Assembly: GCA_009193035.1 (NCBI GenBank)
Contig: SWDT01000186.1
Span: forward strand, 124,001-188,000
Source of the DNA: Halicephalobus mephisto
Lineage: Eukaryota; Nematoda; Chromadorea; Rhabditida; Panagrolaimidae
DNA length: 64,000 bases
Direction of reading: 5' to 3'
Part shown: positions 13,501 through 23,017 of the stretch, piece after piece
Layout: each line of letters opens with the position of its first letter
Numbering within the stretch: position 1 is the stretch's first letter
The notes under the pieces: model-generated
The model's database searches: none
Told to the model about the DNA's origin: nothing
The model's input: the letters and a program-made list of their open reading frames with translations, nothing else
Translations under genes and position numbers: made by a program

Positions 13501-16500
13501 TGTAGAAACTATGTCATATAATATATCATGTACTTCTTATTCAAAACTAAAAAAGTACTTTCTGATTGTTTCATATGATATACTACAAAGAATTAATTTT
13601 CATACACTTTCCATTCAAGACCATAAAAGGACTTTTTTGATGATTTCATGTAATCTTATATGATATATTACAGTGACTTAATTTTCATACACTTTCCATT
13701 CAAGACCATAAAAGGACTTTTTTGATGACTTCGTATGATCTTATATGATATATTACAGAAACTTAATTTTTATATACTTTCCATTCAAGACCATAGAAAA
13801 GTTTCTTTCATAACTTTATCTGGTCTTGTATAAAGATTATATCATATAATATATCATGTATTTTCCACGCAAGACCATAAAAGGACTTTTTTGATAGTTT
13901 CGTATGATCTTATATGATATACTACAGAAACTTAATTCCCACACGCTTTCCATTCAAGACCATAGAAAAGTTCTTAAATTTCTTCCCTGATTTTGAGCAG
14001 AAACTGTATAAACTTAAATTTGCATATTAGTCAAGTGGCATTCGTTCTTAAACATGAGTACTTTCGGAATAGTAACGTGAAACCCTTTGACTCGCTCTAC
14101 TGGAGCAGATCTTCGGAGTTGAGTCGTCTCAAAAACTTTTGTCAATAGATTCCGACAATTTGATTTCCCATTTCGGATCCAATTATTTTTACGCTTCCAC
14201 AAACATTCATGATCTTAGTTTGATTGCCAATTTTGGAAGATCTTTCCGGTCGATTTTCTTTTTAAAAAAAATCACGCTGAGTTGGAAGGATTTTGCCGCA
14301 AAATGAGAAATGAGGTAGAGCACAGTTCGCAACATTCGTGATCAGTGACTGAAGGTGACTAATCTAGTTTCTGCGGTCGGGCACTTTGGCAAAAAAAGGA
14401 GTAAGTGAAATCAATCAAGGTAAGCAAAAATGGATGAAAAATGAAATTGGAAAAAAGTTTTAAAAGTTACGAAACTTAAAAAATAAAATTTCGTATAAAA
14501 TTGAAATTATTTAAAAAATAAATTATAATAAACAAAAATAGATAAAAATGGAATTTAAAAAAATAAAACTTCATATCGAGGATAAAATTATTTAAAAAAT
14601 AAATTTTGATAAACAAAAATAGATAAAAAATGGAATTTAAAAAAATAAAACTTCATATCGAGGATAAAATTATTTAAAAAACAAATTATAATAAACAAAA
14701 ATAGATAAAAATGGAATTAAAAAAAATAAAATTTCGCATAAAATTGAAATTTTTTAAAAAATAAATTATAATAAACAAAAATAGATAAAAAATGGAATTT
14801 CAAAAAGTTTTAAAAAATTTTTGTTAAAAATAAAATTATCCAAAAAAATTAATTTTTATAAACAAAAATAGAATTTTTAAAATTTTTCTCAAAACATGTT
14901 TTAACTTTTTAAATATTTATTTTTATTTCTATTATTATCGAAATTTGAATTTTTTAAAATTTTATTTAAATTTTTTGAATATTTATGTTTATTTTTATTA
15001 TCATCGAAATTTTTAATTTTTTAATTTTATTTAAATTTTTTGAATATTTATGTTTATTTTTATTATTATCGAAATTTTTAATTTTTTAATTTTATTTAAA
15101 TTTTTTGAATATTTATGTTTATTTTTATTATCATCGAGATTTGAATTTAAACTTTGTCTGGGTTTTTTGCTACCTTGTAATTTGGCATTGTTTCCGGTTT
15201 GACACTTCCCTCCAAAACAATCCCTGTTTTGACATTGAGATCATTGGGCCGGAATAAGTGGAAAAAGCGGATCTTCCAACTAGGAGGAAACGCAACAAAG
15301 GAAATTTGCCGAAAATCTCAAGAAACAGATCTGTGACTCTTAATGGGATTAAGAGATGCTCGATTTGCGGCGAATTAGTTTTCGCCTTTTTCGGCATCCA
15401 GGTGACAAATCGGTCAATCTGAAAAAGTCCAAAAAGATGGATATCTAAATTGTATTTGAACGATAACAATCGAACCAAATGTCTCGACGGAAATTCGATA
15501 TTATTGAACTTAATCGATATCCATATTGTTATAAACAAATTGATTTTGGTTCAATTGGGAGTCTGAAAGGCCGGGGTAGAGGTGGGGGTTGCGTAACGGA
15601 GTGAAAACAGATTTATGATTTACGGTACACCTGGATCTGGGATTGGCTTTGTTGCCGACATGTCCACGACAAGTTTACAAGCAGAATAAGGACTGCCGAA
15701 TCGAGCACAGATGGATAGTGATTGCAAGTAACCAAATTCAGTCACTATGCACATAACTGATTAGAATAGTCATTTTGGAGAAATTTCAAAATTGTCTCAG
15801 ATAGTGACTACTTTTGGATCTAACCAAGTCACTATCCAAGTAGGAATATTGCTGTTTGAATAGTGACTGAAAAAGCTTAATTTGGTCACTATCCAGGAAT
15901 GTAATTGGAGCTGTAATGTCTGACAGGTTTAGAACAGTCTCGAATAGTGACTGATTGCATGTCTATCAAGTCACTATCATAGTACTAATGATATTATCTG
16001 GATAGTGACTGATTTCTGTCATCATTCAGTCACTATCCAGTTTTCACTAGAGCTGTCATTTCTGACCGCTGCACAAATTGTCCGGATAGTGACTGGGAAT
16101 GACGATTTCTCATCCAAAAATAGTCACTATCCTAATTTTCTTTGCAAAAAAATTTTAAAAATATAATAATTATATATAAGTTTAAAAAAGTTAAATTTTT
16201 TTATAAAGTTCGAAAATTTTTAAAATTTTCGCAATGTTATCCATGATTAATTAACTTTGATTTCTATTGTCCAATTTAAATTTCGAATCCACCAAAATCG
16301 AAAACACGGAATCATTTCGAGGACCTGCAGGAGGTCGTTTTTGAAGTCCCGCTTCCCCTTACTCAATCAAATTTTGCTCCACTTCAAAGGCGATAAATCC
16401 TATTACATAAACACTCTCGATCGGCAGCTGCAAAAAACAAAAAAGGTGAAAATGATTAATCATATTGTTACAGAACCGGAAGGTGTTGAAAATTGTCTCG

Positions 16501-17503
16501 ACACGAGTTTTTAAAAGTTTTAAATTTAAATAATTTCAAAAATTTTAAAGATTCATATAATTTTTAAAAAATTTAAATTTTTGAGATTTTAGAATTTTCC
16601 AGAATCCTTTATAAAATTTCAGAATATCTTAATCAATTTTTAAGAAATTTTAGGATTTTCGAAAATCGTTATAAAATTCTAAAGAATTTCACCAAGGATT
16701 CTGAAATTTTCTGGAAAATTCTACAGTATCTTCCAAGTTTTTCGAATATTCCATTGGAATCTGGAAGATTCTAGAATTTTTAATATTTTAAAAAATTTCA
16801 GAAATTTTCTGGAAAATTCTACAGTATCTTTCAAGTTTTTAGAACATCCTAGATTTTAGAAAATTTTGAAAATCAGAAAATTCTAATAAATCAAATCCCC
16901 TAATTTTTGATAAAAATAAAACCAACTTTTGTTTCCCGAATCAGTACTTGATGCTCTGCTCTCGGCGGAGGATTCAGAAGTCGAGGAATTTAGTAAATTT
17001 CCATTTTTAGTGAATTGAGACATAAGTTGGTTTTGTTGCATCAGAGCATAGTAAGGTCCAAAATTCGGCGGAAATAACGGAAAGACTCCAGAATTGCTGG
17101 TGGACGAAGGGGACGAGGTCGGGAGGGTACTGGGTCCGGGGTTCGGGATCGGAAAAGGTCTCGGAGGGAAATTGCCCAAGAGCTGAGCAAAATTAGGAAA
17201 CATCGAAGGCAGAAGTCTGGATTTTTCTTTTTCTATTTCAATATCTCCTAAAATAAAAAACATTTTTTTAAATTAATTAAAATAAAAAAAATATTTTTTA
17301 AAAATAATTAAAATAAAAAATATTTTTTAAAAATAATTAAAATAAAAAAAATATTTGTTAAAAAATAATTAAAATAAAAAAATATTTTTTAAAAATAATT
17401 AAAACAAAAAACATTTTTTTAAATTAATTAAAATAAAAAAAATATTTTTTAAAAATGATTAAAATAAAAAAACAGTACCTGATCCGGAAAGTGAAAACAT
17501 CAT
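7510..17503 (-). CDS. Zinc-binding protein resembling the middle part of RNF220, no RING
   Basis: Five exons on the minus strand, 17503-17479, 17247-16927, 9203-9080, 8739-8603 and 7928-7510, join with consistent phases and give 341 residues. An in-frame stop lies just before the start ATG. Residues 10-115 are Pro/Ser/Phe-rich. A C127-x2-C130-x12-H143 half finger follows, then a basic segment around QRIRMNQQKR. This order resembles the mid-region of RNF220 proteins, inferred from memory of motifs only. Two CxxC pairs (CRGC and CLEC) and a basic tail (KKRRLSPPEE) suggest a nuclear protein. The final RING of RNF220 is absent. Two donors are weak (GTTGGT after exon 2, GTTCGT after exon 4), so those joints are the least certain. 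The 7.7-kb intron holds the 5S genes. Confidence 0.6.
7965..8460. repeat. Tandem repeat of about 155-165 bp, three copies
   Basis: Units begin near AATTAATTCTATTTCGAAAT at about 7968, 8122 and 8286 and end in TTAATAAATATGAAAATC. They fill the last intron of the minus-strand zinc-binding gene. Confidence 0.8.
8808..9055. repeat. GGATAGTGACT palindromic array, copy 1
   Basis: The words GGATAGTGACT and AGTCACTATCC alternate at spacings of roughly 20-60 bp. Between them lies the hairpin AGCTGTCAGAAATGACAGCT. This is a short member of a dispersed family also found at 10.1, 12.4, 15.7, 26.7 and 61.4 kb. It lies in an intron. Confidence 0.85.
9400..9800. repeat. Degenerate tandem repeat of about 45 bp
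   Basis: The words AATCAGAAGTCGACTTCTAA and ATCTTAGAATC recur in varied order. Many units contain the palindrome GAAGTCGACTTC. The repeat is intronic. Confidence 0.65.
10070..10560. repeat. GGATAGTGACT palindromic array, copy 2
   Basis: About fourteen alternating GGATAGTGACT/AGTCACTATCC words are present, some with one change (for example GGATAGTGTCT at about 10276). The TGTCAGAAATGACA hairpin occurs twice, near 10137 and 10335. The 3' part is the reverse complement of the arrays at 12.4 and 15.7 kb. Confidence 0.9.
10600..11276. other. Intronic, more GC-rich stretch, no gene assigned
   Basis: Modest open frames occur on both strands at about 10700-11140. None shows a recognisable domain, signal peptide or splice-consistent neighbour. 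A stray GGATAGTGACT word lies near 11120. It may contain regulatory sequence or an old insertion. Confidence 0.35.
11277..11394 (+). rRNA. 5S ribosomal RNA
   Basis: The 118-nt sequence matches the eukaryotic 5S layout. The ends GCTAGGGG and CTCCTAGC pair as helix I. The conserved CACGCCATCCCGTCTGATCT, the box A-type AAGTTAAGC, and TACTTGGATCGGAGAC with CCTGGGAAT are all present. A T-rich RNA polymerase III terminator follows directly. The gene lies on the opposite strand to the host gene whose intron contains it. Nematode 5S genes are often linked to SL1 RNA genes, but the SL1 leader was not found here. Confidence 0.95.
11395..11411 (+). terminator. RNA polymerase III terminator
   Basis: A TTTTTCTTTTTTTT tract immediately follows the 3' end of the 5S rRNA gene, the usual stop signal for RNA polymerase III. 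Confidence 0.85.
11551..11668 (+). pseudogene. Second 5S rRNA copy, diverged in box A
   Basis: This is a 118-nt copy of the preceding 5S gene, 156 bp downstream in the same orientation. Most positions are identical, and helix I and a T-tract terminator are kept. The internal promoter region, however, reads CCAGTGAAAC where copy 1 has CAAGTTAAGC, and nearby CGCCGTAGGG has become CGCCCTAGGG. Box A-type changes should weaken TFIIIA binding and folding, so this is probably a 5S pseudogene. A variant 5S gene is the alternative. Confidence 0.75.
11680..12424. other. Intronic stretch, no gene seen
   Basis: Mixed-composition sequence downstream of the 5S pair. No open frame with supporting splice sites and no RNA gene was recognised. 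Confidence 0.4.
12425..12830. repeat. GGATAGTGACT palindromic array, copy 3
   Basis: This array runs from a CTATGCAAATAACTGATTAGA motif to TAGTCACTATCTTAATTTTC. It is nearly identical, in the same orientation, to the array at 15.7-16.1 kb, and is the reverse complement of that at 26.7-27.2 kb. It contains about twelve alternating words. Confidence 0.9.
12831..13394. other. Intronic stretch, no gene assigned
   Basis: A more balanced base composition at 12950-13310 gives open frames on both strands, but none has a domain or splice context. Possibly regulatory sequence or an old insertion. Confidence 0.35.
13395..13995. repeat. Tandem repeat of about 80 bp with TTTCCATTCAAGACC core
   Basis: The core CTTTCCATTCAAGACCATA recurs at about 80-bp intervals, with intervening TCTTATATGATATATTACAG. 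The same CANTCAAGACC core is seen in the separate array at 42.8-43.7 kb. Confidence 0.8.
13996..14419. other. Intronic stretch, no gene seen
   Basis: Moderately complex sequence with no supported gene. Confidence 0.35.
14420..15160. repeat. AT-rich tandem repeats
   Basis: Repeated TAAACAAAAATAGATAAAAA and, further on, TTTTTTGAATATTTATGTTT units with periods of roughly 60-70 bp. There is no coding potential. Confidence 0.7.
15161..15712. other. Complex intronic stretch, unassigned
   Basis: This island of higher complexity lies between AT-rich repeats. A 122-codon minus-strand frame (15170-15538) lacks an ATG start, a domain or splice partners. It could be a regulatory island in the large intron. 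Confidence 0.35.
15713..16140. repeat. GGATAGTGACT palindromic array, copy 4
   Basis: A direct copy of the 12.4-kb array about 3.3 kb away, with few differences. It includes the motifs ATATTGCTGTTTGAATAGTG and TGTCATTTCTGAC. It starts with GGATAGTGATTGCAAG. Confidence 0.9.
16141..16926. other. Intronic, low-complexity to mixed, no gene assigned
   Basis: At 16250-16510 an 85-codon plus frame lacks recognisable features. The remainder is TTTTAGAATTTTC-type low complexity leading to the second exon of the minus-strand gene. Confidence 0.35.
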
Positions 17504-18059
17504 AAAAAATAAATTTCAATAAAAAAATATTTTTTGTTTTCTCAGACTGAAAACAGAAAGGATTCTGAAGACGATGATTCTTGGGAATAAGAACCTTCTG
17601 GAGCAGAATCTAAAGTAATAAATTTAAAAAAACTAAATTTTAAACAAAAAAGATCCCAACACGAAAATTTCGAAAATCATCATTATTCAAAAAACTTCAA
17701 TAAAAAAAGTAAAAATAAAAACTTTATTTAAGAAATTTTTAAAAATATAATTTTATTTAGAAAATTAAAAAAAAATAAAAGTTTTATTTGAAAATATAAT
17801 TTTATTTAGAAAATTTAAAAAAAATATGATTTTATTTAAAAAATTTTAAAGTAAAAATTTTATTTAGAAAATTTTTAAAAATATAATTCTATTTAGAAAA
17901 TTTTAAAAATAAAAATTTTATTTAGGAAATTTTTAAAATATAATTTTATTTAGGAAATTGAAGAAATTAATTTTTAAAAATGAAAGTTTATTTTTTTTAG
18001 AAATTATAGAAATTAGAAGTTTGATCATTATGCAAAAAATCACAAATTTGACATTTGCA
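17504..18059. other. 5' flank of the zinc-binding gene; one possible extra exon
   Basis: On the minus strand, 17611-17547 reads as a Ser/Glu-rich segment (PEGSYSQESSSSESF) behind a TTTAG acceptor, but its phase does not join to the next exon. It may be a 5' UTR exon or an alternative start. The rest is AT-rich with TTTTATTTAGAAAATTTTAA repeats. Confidence 0.35.
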
Positions 18060-18790
18060 GAGTATCGTTAAGCATTTTCCTCAAGATGGAAAAATAATCA
18101 ACTTGCAAAACACCTCACTCTTGCCGCGAAAATACCACCTTATGGTATTTAATAAAATTTTCATGAATTTTTTTTAGAACATTTTATCGGAAAATTTTTC
18201 TTGGTAGATAGGTAATCAACTCACTTTCGTCGCGAAAATAGTACTATGCGATATATAACTAAGTTTAAAAGTACTTACTTTTGAAACATTTCTCCAAACA
18301 TTTTTTTATTCATTAAGATAAATAATAAATTTGTAAAGCATTTTTTCTCATCATAAAAGTACTTTTTATGATAGTTAACTATTTTTATAAAAATTTTATT
18401 TTTAGAATATTTTACCAGAAAATTTATTTTTAGAATATTTTACCAGAAAATTTATTTTTAGAACACTTCGCCAGAAAGTTTTATTTTTAGAACATTTTGC
18501 CAGAAAATTTATTTTTGGAACACTTCACCAGGAAATTTACTTTTGGAACATTTCGCCAGAAAGTTTTATTTTTAGAACATTTTGCCAGGAAGTTTTCTCA
18601 ACTTAGAAAACACTCCGGTCTCGCCGCGAAAATACCACCTTATGATATTTAACTACTTTTATAGAAATTTCATCTTTAGGACAGTTTGCCAAAAACTAAA
18701 TATTGCGAAATAATCAACTTAGAAAGCACTTCAGTCTCGCCGCGAAAATACCACCTTATGACATTTAGCAAATTCCTCATGAATGACACT
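18060..18790. repeat. Irregular tandem repeat with TTTTGCCAGAAA units
   Basis: Units of about 40 bp with TTTTATTTTTAGAACATTTT alternate with longer units containing CGCCGCGAAAATACCACCTTA (near 18120, 18620 and 18740). Confidence 0.65.
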
Positions 18791-19200
18791 ATTGTAACTG
18801 ACAAAGCGGTAGTCGGAAAGGAAAAAGCTTGATTGTAAAGATTGCGGTTTTTTGCTACTACCAGTATTCGTTCTGAAAAGAAAAATGACTAAGCACGAAA
18901 AATGACAAAATCGAATAGGTGTTTTCTCTTAAAGTCAGTTGACTACAGTAATCCATTTCCAAAATTGAAGCGCGAATTGAGAAGAAAATGAAGAATGAGA
19001 ATCGAGGAGACCGCCCCGAACAAAGTGGACACTAAAAAGTCACTTGACTCCGCCCAAATCGAACAACTGTGAATTATGATGCCAATTTTTCGTCCAATAA
19101 CAAAGAAATTAAATAAATAAACATTTTCGTGCTGAGATATTATCTGATGGAATCTGGGTCCTGAAACCAATATAAATAAAACTTTTCGAAGCTTTTTTGA
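18791..19200. other. Intergenic, no gene seen
   Basis: Mixed sequence with no supported coding frame. Confidence 0.35.
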
Positions 19201-19600
19201 GTTACAGTGGTTTCAACGAGAAAATTGGAAATGGTAATGAAAAAGAAGTTTTAGTTTTAAAAACAAAGTTTTAAATTTCGAATTTCCTGACACGAAAATT
19301 GGAAACGGTAATGAAAAAGTTTTCGTTTTAGGAACAAAGTTTGAAATTTCGAATTTCCCAACACGAAAATTGGAAATTATAATAAAAAAAATTTTTCGCT
19401 TTAAGAAAAGAAATTTTCGTGTTGAGAATAAATTTTTAAATTTCAGATTTCTCGACACGAAAATTGGAAACGGTAGTGAAAAAGTTTTCGTTTTAGGAAC
19501 AAAGTTTTAAATTTCAAATTTCTCGACACGAAAATTGGAAATTATAATAAAAAAAGAAATTTTCGTTTCGAGAAATAAAAATAAAAAAAAATAAATTTTA
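19200..19600. repeat. Tandem repeat of about 60-110 bp with CGACACGAAAATTGG
   Basis: The unit AATTTCTCGACACGAAAATT followed by GGAAACGGTAATGAAAAAG recurs about five times. The CGACACGAA word links it to repeats elsewhere in the window. Confidence 0.75.
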
Positions 19601-19689
19601 TTTTGAGAATTAAAATTTTGTAAATTTTAAACACGATTTTTTAAATAAAAAATTAGAAAACTTAAAATTTTCTCATTTTATCAAAGGAA

Positions 19690-19825
19690 ATCAAACATTG
19701 GTTCTAATTTCTAATTTCAATGACAAAGGAGTTCCGCTCCGTAAAGCCTTGGATGAAGCATAATTAGCATATTAAAAATATTCAAGGTAAGACCCCTTTG
19801 TCATACTTTACGAAGGATATGGGTC
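19690..19825. repeat. Short imperfect foldback element
   Basis: ATGACAAAGG near 19720 is matched by CCTTTGTCAT near 19795, and TCCGTAAAG is matched by CTTTACGAAGGA. The roughly 110-bp segment could fold back on itself. No family was recognised. Confidence 0.4.
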
Positions 19826-19829
19826 AGAA

Positions 19830-20500
19830 CTATTGGTTGCGAAATTTAAAGTCCAACTTCGATTTCGAATTTTAATTTCAATTTTTGAAGTTAAACTTCG
19901 AATTTTAATTTTAATTTAGATTTCGATTTTTGAAGTCCAACTTCAAAGTTCAATTTCGATTTTTGAAGTTGAACTTAGATTTCGATTTTTGAAATTCAAC
20001 TTCAAAGTTCAGTTTCAATTTTTGAGGTTGAACTTCAACTTCGAATTTTAATTTCGATTTTCGAGGTTATATTTCAACTTCGAACTTTGAAATCCAACTT
20101 CAAAGTTCAATTTCGATTTTTGAGGTTGAACTTCAATTTCGATTTTTGAAGTCCAGCTTCGAATTTTGGTTTTTGAGATCGAAGTTCAATTTCGAAATCG
20201 AATTTTGAATTTTAATTTTAAACTTTGAAAGTTAATTTTCGAAATAGAGTTTTGAATTTTAATTTTTGAAATAGAATTTTGAACTTTAATTTTCGAAATA
20301 GAATTTTGAATTTTAATTTTCAAAATCGAAGTTCAATTTCGAACTTTAAGTTCAAAATTTGAACTCAAACTTCGATTCCGAAATTGAACTTCGAGTTTGA
20401 ACCTCTGATTACTGAATCAAATTTCGAATTTTTAATGAAATTTTTAATTCGAAAATTAAACTTCGAGTTCGAAAACCGAAACTTTTAAAAAATAAATTTC
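19830..20500. repeat. Degenerate TTCAANTTCGAATTTTNAATTT repeat
   Basis: A dense, irregular mixture of the words AACTTCAAAGTTCAA, TTTCGATTTTTGAAGT and GAATTTTAATTTC. It is similar in style to 25.1-25.3 kb. Confidence 0.65.
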
Positions 20501-20869
20501 GACATGGACTAAAATGAGCATCTTCTTGTTTGGAAAAAATTGATCCTATGTATTGAATGGAAGAAAACACAATGACGAATAAAATCGGTCTTTTCATCAT
20601 CCTTTTTCTGATTCAAAGACCGTTGATGAAAACTTGACGAGGAAGTCATAAAATGGCAAATTTAAAATATTGAAAATATTTAAACAAGTTTTTCAAAAAA
20701 TGTAAATCAAGGTTCCCCGTCGAGGCAATTGAGATTCATGGAGTGAATTCAGAAAATCGAATGTGATTCTCTGAAGACTCGTCTCCATTCACTGGCACCA
20801 CCTACGGGTCTTTTGGAATTCCAAATTGAGGGTTCCGAAATGGGATTTGAGAAAGATTGACTTTAATTA
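20501..20869. other. Intergenic, no gene seen
   Basis: Moderately complex sequence. A short minus frame (20409-20600) has no recognisable features. Confidence 0.35.
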
Positions 20870-21690
20870 CTTTTCAAAAAGTCGATTTTTCTGTTTAAAA
20901 AACTTAAAATTAGAAAAATTTATGCAAAATAATCTTTTAAAAAGTCGATTTTTTTAATAGAAAAAGCTTAAACTTAAGAAAATTTATGCAAAATAATCTT
21001 TTAAAAAATCAACTTTTTTGTTTAAAAAGCTTAAAATTAGAAAAATTTACACAAAATAATTCTAAAAAATCAATTTTCTGTTTAAAAAACTTAAAATTAG
21101 GAAAATTTACACAAAATAATTTTCAAAAAATCAACTTTTCTGTTTAAAAAGCTTAAAATTAGAAAAATTTACACAAAATAATTATCAAAAAATCAATTTT
21201 TTGTTTAAGAAATTTAAAATTAGGGAAATTTATGCAAAATAATCTTTTAAAAAGCCGATTTTTCTGTTTAAAAAACTTAAAATTAGGGAAATTTATGCAA
21301 AATAATTATCAAAAAATCAATTTTTTTTGTTAAAAAACTTAAAATTAGAAGAATTTATACAAAATAATTCTAAAAAAACTTAAAATTAGAAAAATTTACA
21401 CAAAATAATTCTAAAAAAATTTAATTTTAGAAAAAATTATTTTAGAATTTTATTATTTTTGAAAAATTTATTATTTTAGAAAAAATTATTTTAGAATTTT
21501 ATTATTCTTAAAAAATTTAATATTTTAGAATTTTATTATTTTAGAAAATTTAATATTTTAGAATTTTATTATTCTTAAAAAATTTAATATTTTAGAATTT
21601 TATTATTTTAGAAAATTTAATATTTTAGAATTTTATTATTTTAGAAAATTTAATATTTTAGGATTTTATTATTTTAGAAAATTTAAAAAG
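20870..21690. repeat. 60-bp tandem repeat grading into TTATTTTAGAA repeats
   Basis: About nine units of TTTCTGTTTAAAAAACTTAA plus AATTAGAAAAATTTATGCAA are followed by shorter TATTTTAGAATTTTATTATT units. Confidence 0.8.
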
Positions 21691-21699
21691 CGTCAATGT

Positions 21700-21960
21700 T
21701 CAAAGATCCAAATCAAGAATGAACATTTTCGAAAAAGCTTTTCATGAAAAAAAACATTCTGTATCTGATGCGTTTGTGAGTTTGTCGAAACAAGACTCGA
21801 GCAAAAACATGAGTCGACAGCGTCCAGAAGCATCTTCTCGCAGCATGACTCCTTTTTTGGTGTTTTTTAGACAAAAAAAAAATAAAAATTATCTGTTAAT
21901 TTTTATAAATCAGAATTTGACTTTTTTTAATAAATTATTTCTGACAACAACATCAGAAGC
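21700..21960 (+). other. Possible small open frame, unassigned
   Basis: ATG at 21719 opens an 84-codon frame whose first 50 codons look protein-like (SVSDAFVSLSKQDSSK). No homology is recognised and no splice partner was found. Confidence 0.25.
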
Positions 21961-22335
21961 AAAATTTAAATAAAAGTTGCACTTTGCGCCCAATGTTTAG
22001 ACAGATCAGTGGACGTTGATGTATTTACATTTATGAAAATTCCGAAATCAAAATAAAGTTGGCACTTTGCGCGCAATATTCTGGTAGATTGATTAAAATC
22101 AAAATTGAAATATACACTTTGCGCGCAACATTCTGGCAGATTGGTCGGTATGTGAATATCCATATATATATAAACTTTAAAATCAAAATAAAGTTTGCAG
22201 TTTGTACGCAATATTCTGGCAGATTGATTAAAAATAGAATCAAAATCCGCACTTTGCGTACAACATTCTACCAGATCGATCGGTATTTTTATATTTGCAT
22301 TTATGAAAATTTCGAAATAAAGTAAAATTCGCAGT
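21961..22335. repeat. Degenerate repeat with CGCAATATTCTGGCAGATTG
   Basis: The word GCACTTTGCGCGCAA-ATTCTGGCAGATTGAT recurs about six times at 55-90 bp. Open frames on both strands are by-products of the repeat. Confidence 0.7.
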
Positions 22336-22900
22336 TTGCTTGCAACATTTAGTAAGGATATTCTACTTAATTATTGCGGAAAAATTCAATTTGATTTTGA
22401 TGTCGATCACTCTATAGACTTGGGCATTATTAAATATATTTCTAATTCCGCGGTTTTTCTCAATTTTCGTTGTGGGACCATCTTTTGGAATATAATCGTA
22501 AATGTGAATAATCTGATGATTAAATTTCTGCTAACAATGTACAACATAGGTCAGAAAGGAGAAAAAATGAATTTAGTAATTTTTTACAATTTTCGTGTCG
22601 GGACCATTTTTTGGTTTTTGTTGATTTCTACAGTAATATTTCCAGGTTTTTTAAATTAAATTTATTATTGAATCTGAAATCAACACTCCGATCACTTAAA
22701 ATCTACTATTTTTTGATTTTTTTATAATTTTCGTGTCGGGACCATTTTTTGGTTTTTGTTGATTTCTACAGTAATATTTCCAGGTTTTTTAGTTAAATTT
22801 ATTACAGAATCTGAAATCAACATTCTGATCACTTAAAATCTACTATTTTTTGATTTTTTACGATTTTCGTGTCGGGACCAAAAATCTTTGTTTTCCAACA
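22336..22900. repeat. Tandem repeat of about 140 bp with TTTTCGTGTCGGGACCATTT
   Basis: Three clear copies (about 22580, 22720 and 22860) contain TCGTGTCGGGACC and CTACAGTAATATTTCCAG. The region ends about 120 bp from the stop of the minus-strand gene at 23018. 22336-22560 has no supported gene. Confidence 0.75.
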
Positions 22901-23017
22901 ATTACGGTAATTTTTTAATTTCTTCTTTCACATGTAATTTACAATAAAAATAAATTAACAAAATATCGCAGAAAATCCGTAAATCGGTTTCGAAAAGAAT
23001 TCTTTTCTACAGTAACA

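Noticed and set aside
22336..22659. 107-codon plus frame
   Set aside because: It runs into the TTTTCGTGTCGGGACC tandem repeat, lacks splice partners and shows no domain.
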